Below the pieces are notes generated by a model, which was not told the DNA's origin, searched no databases, and saw only the letters and a list, made by a program, of their open reading frames with translations. DNA of 64,000 nucleotides. It comes from Desulfovibrio sp. Its GTDB lineage: Bacteria > Desulfobacterota > Desulfovibrionia > Desulfovibrionales > Desulfovibrionaceae. A program made the position numbers and the translations under genes. How positions within the stretch are numbered: position 1 is the first letter of the stretch; the number at the start of each line of letters is the position of its first letter. The stretch covers positions 1 through 64,000 of the forward strand of contig JACQYS010000012.1 in NCBI GenBank assembly GCA_016208105.1, in the 5' to 3' direction. This document shows, piece after piece, positions 24,297-34,162 of the stretch.

Positions 24297-27229
24297 GAGG
24301 TGCCCCCGAGTGAGTTCGAGCGTCTTTTGAGGGAGGTCGCCAGGGCGGCGCAGAACAGCCACAGGCCGCACAGGCCGAGCAGTTCGGACACCATTGCGAT
24401 TCCCGCCATACGGATGAGTGCCGCCAGGGAGGCCGTCGCCAGAAAGCCGCTGCAATAGTAAACCGGCGTGCTCTTGGCCAGAATCGGCAGGTGTCCCTCC
24501 AGCCAGGGTTTGAAAGCGCGCCAAAGTGGAACAGCCAGGGTCGTTCCCAACATCCCAACGATGCGAAAAGTCTCTGCGCCAAGAACCAATCCGGACGCGA
24601 CGACACCCGCACCGCCAATCAGCCAGAACCTGACGGGCAAAGGGTGCCCCTTGGCGTCATGCGAGTGGGACAGCCACTCGGCAAGAATATCGAACGCTCG
24701 GGCTAGGTAGCCCCTACGCACCGCTCCCCAAAGAAGAGTTGCACCGGTCAACGCGGTCAACACCAAAACCCATTTCCCACTTTTCCCTGGTCTGGCTGGA
24801 GCAGCTTCCGACTTTTTGCCCAGGCTTGACAACTCCGGCCCTGAGACGTTCGATAAAAGAAGCGCCTCCATTTCCAGCCAGGGATTTTTCATGAACCTGA
24901 CCGAAGCCGAGCCGGCTGGAATTTCAGCGGCACCCATGGGCAGCCAATTCGCCAGAGCCGCCATTCGTGCGGCCTGGTTTGAATCCAGATGGTCCAGTGT
25001 CCGAGCCTTTCCGGCGAGTTCAAGAAGGGGCTCGTCCCCTAGCACCTCCGGCCAGGTGGCCAAACGTTGCCCGGACAACACTGCGTTTGAACACTCCAAC
25101 CCCGCCCCTGCTCTCCCCCCCGCGAGGGAGATCGACATCCTTGGCCAGTCCGTCCCCTCCGTACGATCATCCGGACCCTGCAAGCCCGGAAGATACACCG
25201 CTATCCGAGAAGACGCGGATGAAATATTGATAACAGCGTGTTTCCCAGCAAACGAGAGCTCCAATTGGGGGTGCTTGTCATTTATGGACCAAGGGGGAAC
25301 GGTTACATCCAAAAGAAGCCACTGGGGACTGAACGCTGGCCCCTTCGGCACCTCCAAAGAGAACCCCCTGTTACCCGAGCGTACGGGCTTTAAGGGTCTT
25401 GTTTCGTCAAAAAGGTAACGTGCCGAGAAAATATTTTGGCGCGCCGCGTCCTTGGCATAGCTTTGCAGCACCGCACGGCGCAGGCTTACGGACATTTCCG
25501 GGCCGCCAGCGGCGAACCGCAGCCTGACTCCTTCGACCTTGTCCGGAAGGGAGGTGAATACCGCCGGGAAGCCTGGTTTTACCGCCACCTTGACGCTTTT
25601 GCCGCCTCCATAGGCCTCGGCCTCAACTCCAGCAAGCCCCTGCCTGAGCCTCCCCAACTCCAGCCACAGACTGTATTCCTTGCCAGGTTCGGGAATGAAT
25701 GCCCCACCGGTCTCCAGGATCAGGTCCCCACCGGAACTCTCCACCGTCAAACCGTCAGTAGCGGATACGAAGCCGAGCCTCCCCGAAGACGAAAATAGTT
25801 TATGGGTGCAGGCAGGAGTGACAACGCCACCGGATTCCGAGGCATTTCCCGCCAGAGGGCCAAAATCAAGAGCCCACAAAGGGGACTGGCCAACCAGTCC
25901 TTTTGGGTCGTCGATATCAAAGGCGGCCCCGAAGCTCGCGCAACGCTCAGCCGTGGCCGCCAACAGGGCCGGGACATCCCGGCGCGGAGCCACATTGACC
26001 AGTCTGGCCGACTCAATGGCCTGAGCAAAAGCAGTCGCGGGTTCCTGGGGAGACTGCAGCACCGACACTCCCGCAAGCGGCATATCTTTCCACGGGGCCT
26101 GGGAGAGCTCCTGGAGATTGGCCGCCAGTTCTCCCCTGCCCGCGAAGACCTCCCTGGCACGGGCCGGGAGATTCCTGGGAAGACCAGCTTCCGTAGCCTT
26201 CGCGTCCAAGCCTGATGGGACGAAAATGACCTTTTCCACATTGCGGGAGCGGACCACATCGTCCTGGTTCTCTTTGAAAAACATGAGGGCCATTTCCTTG
26301 AGCAGGACCATTTTCCGCCCTGGGGCCAGGTCCCTCAGATGTCTCCCCACATACAGGCGCAGGATGGTTCGGCCATCACCCAGCTCGAAAGTGCGCTTGG
26401 GTATGGCATACCAGTCCAGAACGGTCTTTCCCTTTCCCTCCTGGTCCAAGGAAACCACCAGGTTTACCTGTACGTCCTGGCCTCGCAGCAATACCACGTC
26501 CAAGGCCCCTACATCTCGCAGATCTTTCCGGAAGCGGCGCTGCACGAAGGTCGAAAGGCCGTCCTGGGAGTATCTCCACACCTGGTCCGGCTCTCGGTCC
26601 AAAAATCTGCCCAACTGGTATCGGACACCTTTGGAAGCCCACTCGGCGCGGGCCACTGCCACCATATCCCTCCCCTGTCCGTCGGCCCACTCGGGGGTGA
26701 GCTGATCCACGGTTTCCAGAGGATCGGACACGAAGACCACCGGCGAGTCTCCCCCTGCCAATTCAACGGCAAAGCCAAGACAGCCCGGTTTGCCCGGGTC
26801 TGCGGTAAGGTAGTCCAGCCTGGCTTCGTTTACTCCGCCTAGAGTAACCCCAGAAGCCTGCCTGACCAAGTCCATGCGCCGAACACCTGCCTGACCGGAC
26901 CAGCTTGCAGCCTCCTTGGGAAGCTCCAAGCCTCGTTCAGAAAGGACCCGGGAATACTTCACCTTACGCATGGACACCCGGCCTGCAACGTCTCCTTTCA
27001 CGGACGTGGCCCCCCCAGTCCAAAGCGATGGAGGCAGGGCCAACTGCCGCGCCTCGAACTGGGCCGAATGAAGAGTTCCCGTCAACAAACCAAGCAGAAG
27101 AAACGCCAGGGGCAGGCGCCTCCAGAGCCTCATCGTCTTTGCAAGAAACCCGTGAGGGATCACTGTCTTTTTCGAAAGACCTTCCCGGGCCAAACTCTTC
27201 TCCGATTTGGTAAACAACCACGGCGTCAT
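24293..27229 (-). CDS. Large envelope protein (978 aa) with C-terminal membrane segments, unknown family
   Basis: The protein has an N-terminal signal or anchor (LPLAFLLLGLLTGTLHSA, about residues 38-56), about 750 residues of extracytoplasmic, beta-rich sequence, and three or four membrane segments near the C-terminus (about residues 830-960). I recognise no domain. It overlaps the DUF2079 gene by 4 bases (ATGA) and the flippase gene by 4 bases, so it is translationally locked into the glycan operon. Possible roles are co-polymerase, glycan transferase partner or surface anchor; these are guesses. A later start at residue 33 is possible. Confidence 0.7.
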   Translation of the reverse strand: MTPWLFTKSEKSLAREGLSKKTVIPHGFLAKTMRLWRRLPLAFLLLGLLTGTLHSAQFEARQLALPPSLWTGGATSVKGDVAGRVSMRKVKYSRVLSERGLELPKEAASWSGQAGVRRMDLVRQASGVTLGGVNEARLDYLTADPGKPGCLGFAVELAGGDSPVVFVSDPLETVDQLTPEWADGQGRDMVAVARAEWASKGVRYQLGRFLDREPDQVWRYSQDGLSTFVQRRFRKDLRDVGALDVVLLRGQDVQVNLVVSLDQEGKGKTVLDWYAIPKRTFELGDGRTILRLYVGRHLRDLAPGRKMVLLKEMALMFFKENQDDVVRSRNVEKVIFVPSGLDAKATEAGLPRNLPARAREVFAGRGELAANLQELSQAPWKDMPLAGVSVLQSPQEPATAFAQAIESARLVNVAPRRDVPALLAATAERCASFGAAFDIDDPKGLVGQSPLWALDFGPLAGNASESGGVVTPACTHKLFSSSGRLGFVSATDGLTVESSGGDLILETGGAFIPEPGKEYSLWLELGRLRQGLAGVEAEAYGGGKSVKVAVKPGFPAVFTSLPDKVEGVRLRFAAGGPEMSVSLRRAVLQSYAKDAARQNIFSARYLFDETRPLKPVRSGNRGFSLEVPKGPAFSPQWLLLDVTVPPWSINDKHPQLELSFAGKHAVINISSASSRIAVYLPGLQGPDDRTEGTDWPRMSISLAGGRAGAGLECSNAVLSGQRLATWPEVLGDEPLLELAGKARTLDHLDSNQAARMAALANWLPMGAAEIPAGSASVRFMKNPWLEMEALLLSNVSGPELSSLGKKSEAAPARPGKSGKWVLVLTALTGATLLWGAVRRGYLARAFDILAEWLSHSHDAKGHPLPVRFWLIGGAGVVASGLVLGAETFRIVGMLGTTLAVPLWRAFKPWLEGHLPILAKSTPVYYCSGFLATASLAALIRMAGIAMVSELLGLCGLWLFCAALATSLKRRSNSLGGTS

Positions 27230-28776
27230 GGCTGTCTCCGCTTGAGGATCAAGAACCCATCGTCCTCATGTATCGTGTCGAAGAGTTGGCGAGTTTTTTC
27301 CACATACGCCAGGAAAGAACCGGCTACGGATTGGTCGCGGCATACGCCGCCTTGCCATCCGCACCCCAGGTCCACAACAAACCAGGGTCTTTTGAGGTCC
27401 AGAACCACATATTCGGCCAGACTCTGCGTGACCGGAAAATCCGGCTTAATTCCAGTGAAGACAAATCGTCTGAAGTCGGCCCTGGTGGCCTGCCCCGAAT
27501 TCTGCGCCAGATGCGGCTCGAATACCGCCAAAGGAAAACTGTTCGCGAAATAGCGTGAAACCGCCTTCCCCCAGTTCAGGCTATTTTGGGTGACGACCAC
27601 CACACCGGGGTCGTCTGGCAGAATGCTCTCCATGGCCCTTATTATACGGGTGTCGCGCGCATCCGGCCAATAGCCGGCGAACCCCCCGTTCTTCCAAAAA
27701 CCGACCGACAACGGCGACGGCGACAAGGTCATGTGCCCGGCCAAGAGTGTCAGAAACAAGATACCAGCCCACCGATCAACCCGGTTTCTACGGGCGTGTA
27801 CCACTTCCGTGGCCAGGGGGATGGCCTGAGCGAAAGCGATTATCAAGGGAGCAACCAAACCGGCGGTATAGTGGTTGGCGATGGAATAATAGTCCGGACG
27901 GGTGGAAAGAAGCGACAGGGCCAAGGTCGGTAGCGCCACAAGGAGCGGCCCAGGGGAAAGCAGGGGAAGAAACGCCAACCCTCCAAGCAAAGCCCCAAGG
28001 TATTTGAGCTTTTTCACATCCCCGAGCACATGCCCAACAGAGCTCAGCGGATGGGTAATCACGAACCAGATCTTTCCCAGCACGGAGCTGCCGCCAATCC
28101 AGGCAAATGCCCCGGCGGACGCACCCACTCCGCTATCCATGGTGAAGAATGGGATGAGCTTGGCCGTGGCGAGCCAGAACCAGGCAAGGCCAACGACAAA
28201 AACAACCATTCCAGGTATTCCGCCACGGCGCTGGAAAACAAGGTACAACCCGCAGGCTGCGGCCTGAATGGCGAAGGATTCCTTGATGAAGCACAGACAC
28301 AGCGCGGCGAAAGCCGCCGCCCAGGGGCGCTCGTCCTGTACCCGGAAAAAAAACCATAAGCTGATCGGAATAGCCAAGTGATCCGGATGGAAATCAAAAA
28401 GCCCGTTATGCCAGACAGCAAAGTAACCGAAATAGGCCAGTGCGGTGAACACGCCGTACCGCCAGGCCAGAAACGGCAAGGGCAGGCTCAGCATGAACGC
28501 CTGGGCGACCATGAGGCCAAGAGGAGCAAGCCAGTCCGGCAAGGGCCTTATCATCCAGGAGTAGACCCACAGCACGGGCTGGATATGCCCGTTCAAGGCC
28601 CTCCACCATTCACCGCCTTCGCTCATGGCCGTTAAGTTGCAGACGAACACTCCCAGGTCGAACACCGTGGAGCGCAACGCCAGGTAGCGCATGCAGGCCA
28701 GGGCAGCCAGCAGGCCGAAGAGCGTAATGCCCATGGTCCATGGCCAGCGGGGACGATCAGCCGGAATGATGCCCAT
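27226..28776 (-). CDS. DUF2079-like polytopic membrane protein (GT-C superfamily)
   Basis: A 516-aa protein with about 10-12 membrane segments. The first external loop reads STVFDLGVFVCNLTAM and continues NGHIQPVLW, the FDLG and HxxPxL pattern of DUF2079 membrane proteins, distant relatives of GT-C glycosyltransferases. The C-terminal 100 residues are soluble. The ATG at 28776 is one base after the upstream stop; the frame extends further but into that gene. Likely acts in the membrane on lipid-linked sugars (inference). Confidence 0.75.
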   Translation of the reverse strand: MGIIPADRPRWPWTMGITLFGLLAALACMRYLALRSTVFDLGVFVCNLTAMSEGGEWWRALNGHIQPVLWVYSWMIRPLPDWLAPLGLMVAQAFMLSLPLPFLAWRYGVFTALAYFGYFAVWHNGLFDFHPDHLAIPISLWFFFRVQDERPWAAAFAALCLCFIKESFAIQAAACGLYLVFQRRGGIPGMVVFVVGLAWFWLATAKLIPFFTMDSGVGASAGAFAWIGGSSVLGKIWFVITHPLSSVGHVLGDVKKLKYLGALLGGLAFLPLLSPGPLLVALPTLALSLLSTRPDYYSIANHYTAGLVAPLIIAFAQAIPLATEVVHARRNRVDRWAGILFLTLLAGHMTLSPSPLSVGFWKNGGFAGYWPDARDTRIIRAMESILPDDPGVVVVTQNSLNWGKAVSRYFANSFPLAVFEPHLAQNSGQATRADFRRFVFTGIKPDFPVTQSLAEYVVLDLKRPWFVVDLGCGWQGGVCRDQSVAGSFLAYVEKTRQLFDTIHEDDGFLILKRRQP

Positions 28777-28777
28777 C

Positions 28778-31642
28778 CTAGCCACGAGAATCTCTCCTGA
28801 ACGCCCAATCCCTGGCCTGCAGAATTCCCCACGCCAGAAGGGCCAAGACCACCGTTGAGCCGGACACCACCAGGCCCAGAATATAGAACCGCTGCGGCCT
28901 GAATTCGATGATGAAGTCCATATCCACCCCTCCCGAGGGGTTGGGCCGGACATAGCGGCTGGCATCCTTGCCGAGGCATTTTACGATTGTGGGCTCAATC
29001 CACCAGGCGTTGGCGAATCCACCGGCCTGCCAGTGCAGGAGTTCGGGCCAGGGCATAGCTTTGCCCGAATCCGCACCTTCGGACCGCCAGGAAGAAGGGA
29101 GGAGAGGGTTGAAGTCCGTCTTGTCCGACCCCACAGGATCAATGTTGCCCTCGTTCCAGGTCGCTCGCATGGGCGGGGCAGGCAGATTATCGTTTTGCAG
29201 GCTGGTCACAAAACGCCTGGAAACGAAATCCACCTGGTAGGTATCGGTTCTGGTCTTGACCACTTTTCCGCCTGGACCGTACTGAGAAGTGCTCCTGGTC
29301 TTCGGCCCTCCGTCGCCCAGGGTGCTTACCCAGCCCTTTGCGATGAAATCAGCCAATTCCACCGGTCCGGCTTGGTCCTCCTCGTTGTCAGCGAATATCT
29401 TATATTCAGGCAGGAGCGCTTGCGGTTTTGGCCAGTCACGCGTCTCGAGAGGCACGAGGTAGGCCCGCCAACCCTGGTGGAACGTCTCCTGAAAAAGAAG
29501 CGGGAAGCCTTGCGTTACTCCAGAGAGCCTGACCACGCATGTGGTGGGGCCGACCCTGCGAAACTCCACAGCAGGGGGCTGGTAGGCCTTGCCCCGGTAC
29601 AAAAGCGCCTGGCGTTTGCCTGAGCGGTCCGAAAGAAAGGCCCTGTCACGACTCTCACCCATAGCCTGTCCCAAGAGAGCCAGGAAGCGGGGATCGTTGC
29701 CCGCGGATATCAGGGTCTGCCCTGGCCTATACAAGTCCACGCCCACCGCGTCGGGCAGCGTAGCGGCCACCAGGTCGGCCCCGTTGCCCGAGGCGTCGGC
29801 CACGGCCAACAGCTGATCCGCCGCCATCACGTAGGGCGCAGCCAGCGGATTTCGGTAGAGGTCAACTGATTCGAAGCGGCGCTCCAGAACCAGTCCCTCC
29901 TGCTGGGCCAAGGCCTTGTCCAGAACAGGCTTGTAATTCTTGAACCCGTCCACAACCGGTTCTGCCCGGTAACCGGGCTGAAAGTCCTGGTAGGAAATGA
30001 AAAAATCGTACCGGGGATAGACGAGATACTTGACCGACGCCAAGCCGAAGAGCCTGTCCAGGTGGGGACTCGGCTGCTCGGCAAACATGCTCTTAATTAT
30101 CTCGTTGCCCAGGGGGTTGTTGTAAAAGGCCAGGAAAAACGGCTTCGGCGAGTAGGCCGAGGACCACTCATAACCATACAGGGAGTCCCCTGGCCAGCTG
30201 ATGCCCACCGGGGGGAGATAGGCCACCCGGAAGCCCGCCCGCTGGTCTCGCAAGAAACAATAAACCGCCGCATCCTCGGGGTGTATGGGAGTCTGCTTCA
30301 AGGTGAGCGGTTGGGGGATCTTGTCCTTCGGAGAATTATCCAGGAGCTTCTGCCCCAGATATGGAGAAACGAAGACAAGAACCACGGCGAGCATGCCCAG
30401 CCGAAGCAGCCAGGGACGCCTGATCCCTCTCTCCTCCCAGGCCTGGGGCAGCTGGAAGGCAAGAAGGGCATACGCTGTGACAATGAGCGGCAGCCATCTG
30501 GTGGTGTTGGAAAAAGCCGCAAAAAGAATGGGCACGAACCCTTTGAGCAGCCATTGATAGAAGACGATTCCGAAAGGGGTCCGGGAACCGCACACCAGGA
30601 GCACACCGGTGACCGCCACCACGAAAAGCCCGGGAACCTCGTCTCTGCCTCGGCGCGCCAGAAATGAACACAAGGCCATCCCGGCCAGGACCATGGACGC
30701 CGCTATCCAGGCCAGACGCATGCCCCCTGGGGCCGGGAAAGCGTATTCGGTATCCATGCCAGGACGTAAGTCAAGACGTATGACAGCATCTACCGGTTGG
30801 CTGGTGGACTGGTGGAATCCCTCGCGCATGGGCAGTTCGGTGTCCACCGTGACATCGCCCTTGGCAGAGGCCGACAGCCCCCACCCGTGACGGATGGCTC
30901 CCTTGCCGAGATAGTCCGCCAGGAACGGAGCCATGAAATGGATGTTCATGAACATGGCCAGGGCGAAGATGGACCCGACCGCGACCAGAAGACGGCCCCG
31001 GCCCGGCCCCCTGACCAGATAATACAGACCAAGCAGACAGAGCATAGCCACGGAGCCCACGCCCACACTGGGATGCAGGGAGGTGAGACCCAAGAGCAGG
31101 CCGCAGACAATGACCAGTTTCGCCGAGATACGCCCCTTCTCCCTGATGGACGCCACCAGGTTGAAAAAGCCCAAGAGCAAAAGAGGGATGAGGGCGAAGC
31201 CCGCTAGCATGGGCATGTGACCGGCCACAACCCGGCTGAAGGTATAGGGTGAAAGGCTGTAGAAGACCGCTGCCAGCGTGGAATAGAACCAATTGAGACC
31301 GAGCCTGCGGGCCAGGGGGAGCATGGCCAGTCCCGAAACCGTCACGAAAAAAAGCGGCAGGAGCTTGGACATCCATTCCCCGCCGATAACGGACAGGGGG
31401 GTAATAAGCTGCCAGTAGAGCAGTTCGAGCTTGAAATAGTGGTAGCGGCCGGTCTCGAAGTACGCGTCCCAGGTGGAGAAATGGTGCTCGGCCATGGAGC
31501 GGAACTGCTCGGCGAAACTTGGGATGCCCCAATCCCAGGTATGGCCTACCAGGCCCGGCCTGGCCAGAACCCCGGAGAAGGAGGCCCACGCCAGGGCGGT
31601 CACTGCGGCCGCGGCCAGGAGCATCTTCACCGGTTCACGCAT
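28778..31642 (-). CDS. Very large polytopic membrane protein (954 aa), GT-C/YfhO-like
   Basis: Residues 1-440 hold about 11 membrane segments; the first external loop contains GHTWDWGIPSF with an acidic residue where GT-C enzymes keep theirs. Residues 450-920 form a large extracytoplasmic domain with repeated YLVYPRYDF-type beta segments, followed by one final membrane helix and a basic tail. This layout resembles YfhO and related bacterial GT-C proteins, but I cannot name the family. It starts 3 bases after the GT4 gene stop. Confidence 0.7.
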   Translation of the reverse strand: MREPVKMLLAAAAVTALAWASFSGVLARPGLVGHTWDWGIPSFAEQFRSMAEHHFSTWDAYFETGRYHYFKLELLYWQLITPLSVIGGEWMSKLLPLFFVTVSGLAMLPLARRLGLNWFYSTLAAVFYSLSPYTFSRVVAGHMPMLAGFALIPLLLLGFFNLVASIREKGRISAKLVIVCGLLLGLTSLHPSVGVGSVAMLCLLGLYYLVRGPGRGRLLVAVGSIFALAMFMNIHFMAPFLADYLGKGAIRHGWGLSASAKGDVTVDTELPMREGFHQSTSQPVDAVIRLDLRPGMDTEYAFPAPGGMRLAWIAASMVLAGMALCSFLARRGRDEVPGLFVVAVTGVLLVCGSRTPFGIVFYQWLLKGFVPILFAAFSNTTRWLPLIVTAYALLAFQLPQAWEERGIRRPWLLRLGMLAVVLVFVSPYLGQKLLDNSPKDKIPQPLTLKQTPIHPEDAAVYCFLRDQRAGFRVAYLPPVGISWPGDSLYGYEWSSAYSPKPFFLAFYNNPLGNEIIKSMFAEQPSPHLDRLFGLASVKYLVYPRYDFFISYQDFQPGYRAEPVVDGFKNYKPVLDKALAQQEGLVLERRFESVDLYRNPLAAPYVMAADQLLAVADASGNGADLVAATLPDAVGVDLYRPGQTLISAGNDPRFLALLGQAMGESRDRAFLSDRSGKRQALLYRGKAYQPPAVEFRRVGPTTCVVRLSGVTQGFPLLFQETFHQGWRAYLVPLETRDWPKPQALLPEYKIFADNEEDQAGPVELADFIAKGWVSTLGDGGPKTRSTSQYGPGGKVVKTRTDTYQVDFVSRRFVTSLQNDNLPAPPMRATWNEGNIDPVGSDKTDFNPLLPSSWRSEGADSGKAMPWPELLHWQAGGFANAWWIEPTIVKCLGKDASRYVRPNPSGGVDMDFIIEFRPQRFYILGLVVSGSTVVLALLAWGILQARDWAFRRDSRG

Positions 31643-31645
31643 GCA

Positions 31646-32803
31646 CTATGCCTTGAAAGATTCGCCGAACACCCTGTCCAGGATGGAAGACCAAGAATAA
31701 GAAGCCATGTATTCAAGAGCGCTGGCTCGCATGGCCCGCCATCCCTCCGGGTCGGCAAGCATCTGGCCTATAGCTTCGGCCAAGGGTTCGACGTCGTACT
31801 CCACGACCAACCCCGCCTTGCGGGAAGCGATGTCCTTGTGGATCTCGGGCACCGGAGTGATGACCACGGGCAGGCCGCAGGCCAAGTAGTCTTTGACGCG
31901 GCTGGGGTCAGCCCACTGGGAAAGATTGTTGGGCGAGGGTTTGTACAGGGCCAGGCTTATGTCGTAACCGGGCAGCATGCGCAGCACATCGTCGTGCGGC
32001 TTGGCGCCGTGCAGGATCACGTCTTCCCCCAGAGCGGCCAGCCGAGGTTCGTAGGGCTGGTAGACCACCCCGTCCTCCACCGCGTCATGGGGCGTCTTGC
32101 CTATCACGTGAAGCTTCAGCTGCGGGAAGCGCTCCTTGAGCTTGGGAAAGGCCTCAATGACCAGATCAACTCCCTTGGACGGGGCCAAAGCTCCAAGCAG
32201 CACCAGCTCCGAAGGGTTTGTCCCGGCCTTGTCCGGCAGGTCGATCTTTTCCAGGTCCACACCAACCGGCACCAGGATGTTCTTGGAATCCGGCAGGCCC
32301 TGAGAGCGGCGGACATCCTGGATGCGTGGCGAGATGTTCCAGGCCGCGTCGCAGTGGCGCACGCAGAAACGGTCCAGCCAATGGTAGACCGCGTTCAGCA
32401 CCTTGTTGGAGAAACGCTCCGGCATCCAGTCGATGGTGTAGAAGATCACGAATTTCGTCAGTCCCAGCCACTTGAGCAGCACCCCGACCACCGTGTTCAG
32501 GGGGTCTGCTCCGAGGAAGACGTCGAAGCGTCCTCCCAGCCTGAAGAAATACACTAAGGAAAACAGCGCATCCTTCACGTAGGTCAGCAGGGGGGGGAGG
32601 TTCCATCCTCCCTGGCGAAGCTCGCGAGTCGGACGACCATCGCGATACTCCTTGAGGCGGGAACGGCGGTCGGCGCAGTAGTGGAAGGGGTGATAGATTA
32701 CGCCCAGCCTGTCCGACCGGCTCTTGAGATAATTCTCCACCGCCTCGGAAGGGCCTGAAAGGTCCGTCACGTGGCTGACCAGGACAATGGATTTGAATCG
32801 CAT
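31646..32803 (-). CDS. Glycosyltransferase family 4 (GT-B fold)
   Basis: A 385-aa cytoplasmic glycosyltransferase. N-terminus MRFKSIVLVSHVTDLSGPSE; C-terminal donor-binding domain with LVLLGALAPSKGVDLVIEA and the region LKDYLACGLPVVITPVPE, typical of GT4. The ATG at 32803 is 8 bases after the fcl stop; an extended frame upstream lies within fcl. Donor and acceptor are unknown; GDP-fucose made by the neighbour Fcl is an attractive donor. Confidence 0.85.
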   Translation of the reverse strand: MRFKSIVLVSHVTDLSGPSEAVENYLKSRSDRLGVIYHPFHYCADRRSRLKEYRDGRPTRELRQGGWNLPPLLTYVKDALFSLVYFFRLGGRFDVFLGADPLNTVVGVLLKWLGLTKFVIFYTIDWMPERFSNKVLNAVYHWLDRFCVRHCDAAWNISPRIQDVRRSQGLPDSKNILVPVGVDLEKIDLPDKAGTNPSELVLLGALAPSKGVDLVIEAFPKLKERFPQLKLHVIGKTPHDAVEDGVVYQPYEPRLAALGEDVILHGAKPHDDVLRMLPGYDISLALYKPSPNNLSQWADPSRVKDYLACGLPVVITPVPEIHKDIASRKAGLVVEYDVEPLAEAIGQMLADPEGWRAMRASALEYMASYSWSSILDRVFGESFKA

Positions 32804-32811
32804 GTGTATTG

Positions 32812-33768
32812 TTATCCGTCGAAGCGGGGTTCGGTGCGCAAACTGTCCAGATGGTTCAGGAACCAGCGGTAGGTGTCCGCCACACCCTCTTCCAGGCCGA
32901 TGGAAGCCTGCCAACCGAGAGCATTGATGCGCGAGACGTCCAGAAGCTTGCGCGGAGTTCCATCGGGCTTGGTGGCGTCAAAGACCAGTTCGCCCTTGTA
33001 GCCCACAACCCGGGCCACTGTCTCGGCCAGTTCCCTGATGGTCACGTCCTGTCCGGTGCCCAGGTTGAGGATATCCTCCCCCTGGTAGTTCTCCATGCAC
33101 CACACAATGCCCTTGGCGCAGTCGTCCACGTGCAGAAACTCCCGCCTGGCGTTGCCCGTACCCCAAACGGTCACGCTGGGAGCTCCCGCGACCTTGGCCT
33201 CGTGAAAGCGGCGCATGAGCGCCGGCAGCACGTGGGAGTTGAGCTTGTCGAAATTGTCGCCCGGGCCATACAGGTTGGTGGGCATGAGGCTTATGGCATT
33301 GAAGCCGTATTGGCGTCTGTAACCCTGGCAGATCTTTATCCCCGCGATTTTCGCCACCGCATACCACTGGTTCGTGGGTTCAAGTTCGCTGGTGAGCAGG
33401 CACTCCTCGCGCATGGGCTGGGGAGCGAATTTCGGATAGATGCACGAGGAGCCGAGAAAAACCAGTTTCTCGGCATCGTTGCGATAAGCCGCATCAATGA
33501 CGTTGCACTGAATGATGCAGTTGTTCCAGACGAACTCTGCAGGGTAGGCGTCGTTGGCGCGGATGCCCCCCACCTTGGCGGCGGCAAGCACCACGGCCTG
33601 GGGCCGCACGTCCGCCATAAAGCGGCGTACAGCAGCCTGGTCCGTGAGATCAAGCTCGGCCCGGGTGCGCGTGATGACCTCAACCCCGCCGCAACCGGCA
33701 AGGGCCCTCACTACGGCCGAACCCACGAGGCCCCTGTGGCCCGCTACGTATATGCGAGAATAGTTCAC
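32812..33768 (-). CDS. fcl: GDP-L-fucose synthase
   Basis: A 318-aa extended SDR with the hallmarks of Fcl/WcaG: N-terminal [28 protein letters not shown], the [16 protein letters not shown] stretch and the catalytic YAVAKIAG (YxxxK). It converts GDP-4-keto-6-deoxymannose to GDP-L-fucose. The usual partner, GDP-mannose 4,6-dehydratase, is not in the window. Start is GTG. It is the first gene of the glycan operon. Confidence 0.93.
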   Translation of the reverse strand: MNYSRIYVAGHRGLVGSAVVRALAGCGGVEVITRTRAELDLTDQAAVRRFMADVRPQAVVLAAAKVGGIRANDAYPAEFVWNNCIIQCNVIDAAYRNDAEKLVFLGSSCIYPKFAPQPMREECLLTSELEPTNQWYAVAKIAGIKICQGYRRQYGFNAISLMPTNLYGPGDNFDKLNSHVLPALMRRFHEAKVAGAPSVTVWGTGNARREFLHVDDCAKGIVWCMENYQGEDILNLGTGQDVTIRELAETVARVVGYKGELVFDATKPDGTPRKLLDVSRINALGWQASIGLEEGVADTYRWFLNHLDSLRTEPRFDG

Positions 33769-33832
33769 TTGAAATCCACCGCTGGGGACTTAGAGAAGGC
33801 CCGCGCCTCTTACCATGGGGGGGAATGGTTGG

Positions 33833-34162
33833 CTAGTGCCCATTCAGGAAGCCGCGTAAGCCGTTCTGCAAGGCATCCAATTTCTCACCCGCCTCTTTGG
33901 CATTACCGCTGAGCAGGCCCCTCTCGATTGCGCCAATTTCTTCGGCCATCCGGGCCAGGCCGGCGTTCAGAAGAGTTCCCTTCAGGCTGTGCGCCCATCG
34001 GGCGGCTTCTTTTGAATCTGAAGCTTCAAGGGAGATGCTCAGTGCTGCAAAACCCTCGACAAGGGCTGTCCGGCTCGTTTCCGTGAGCCGCTCAATGGCT
34101 TCATCCGGCAGGTTGAACGCCGTCCTGAAATGATTCCGGATCCGCCCAGCTACGTCGGTCAC
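33833..34162 (-). CDS. Histidine phosphotransfer (Hpt) domain protein
   Basis: A 109-aa single Hpt domain. The phosphorylatable histidine lies in RWAHSLKGTLLNAGL, the H-S-L-K-G pattern of Hpt domains. It would relay phosphate in a multistep two-component system; no hybrid kinase is adjacent. The GTG at 34162 overlaps the rpe stop by 4 bases, so it is expressed with rpe. Confidence 0.85.
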   Translation of the reverse strand: MTDVAGRIRNHFRTAFNLPDEAIERLTETSRTALVEGFAALSISLEASDSKEAARWAHSLKGTLLNAGLARMAEEIGAIERGLLSGNAKEAGEKLDALQNGLRGFLNGH

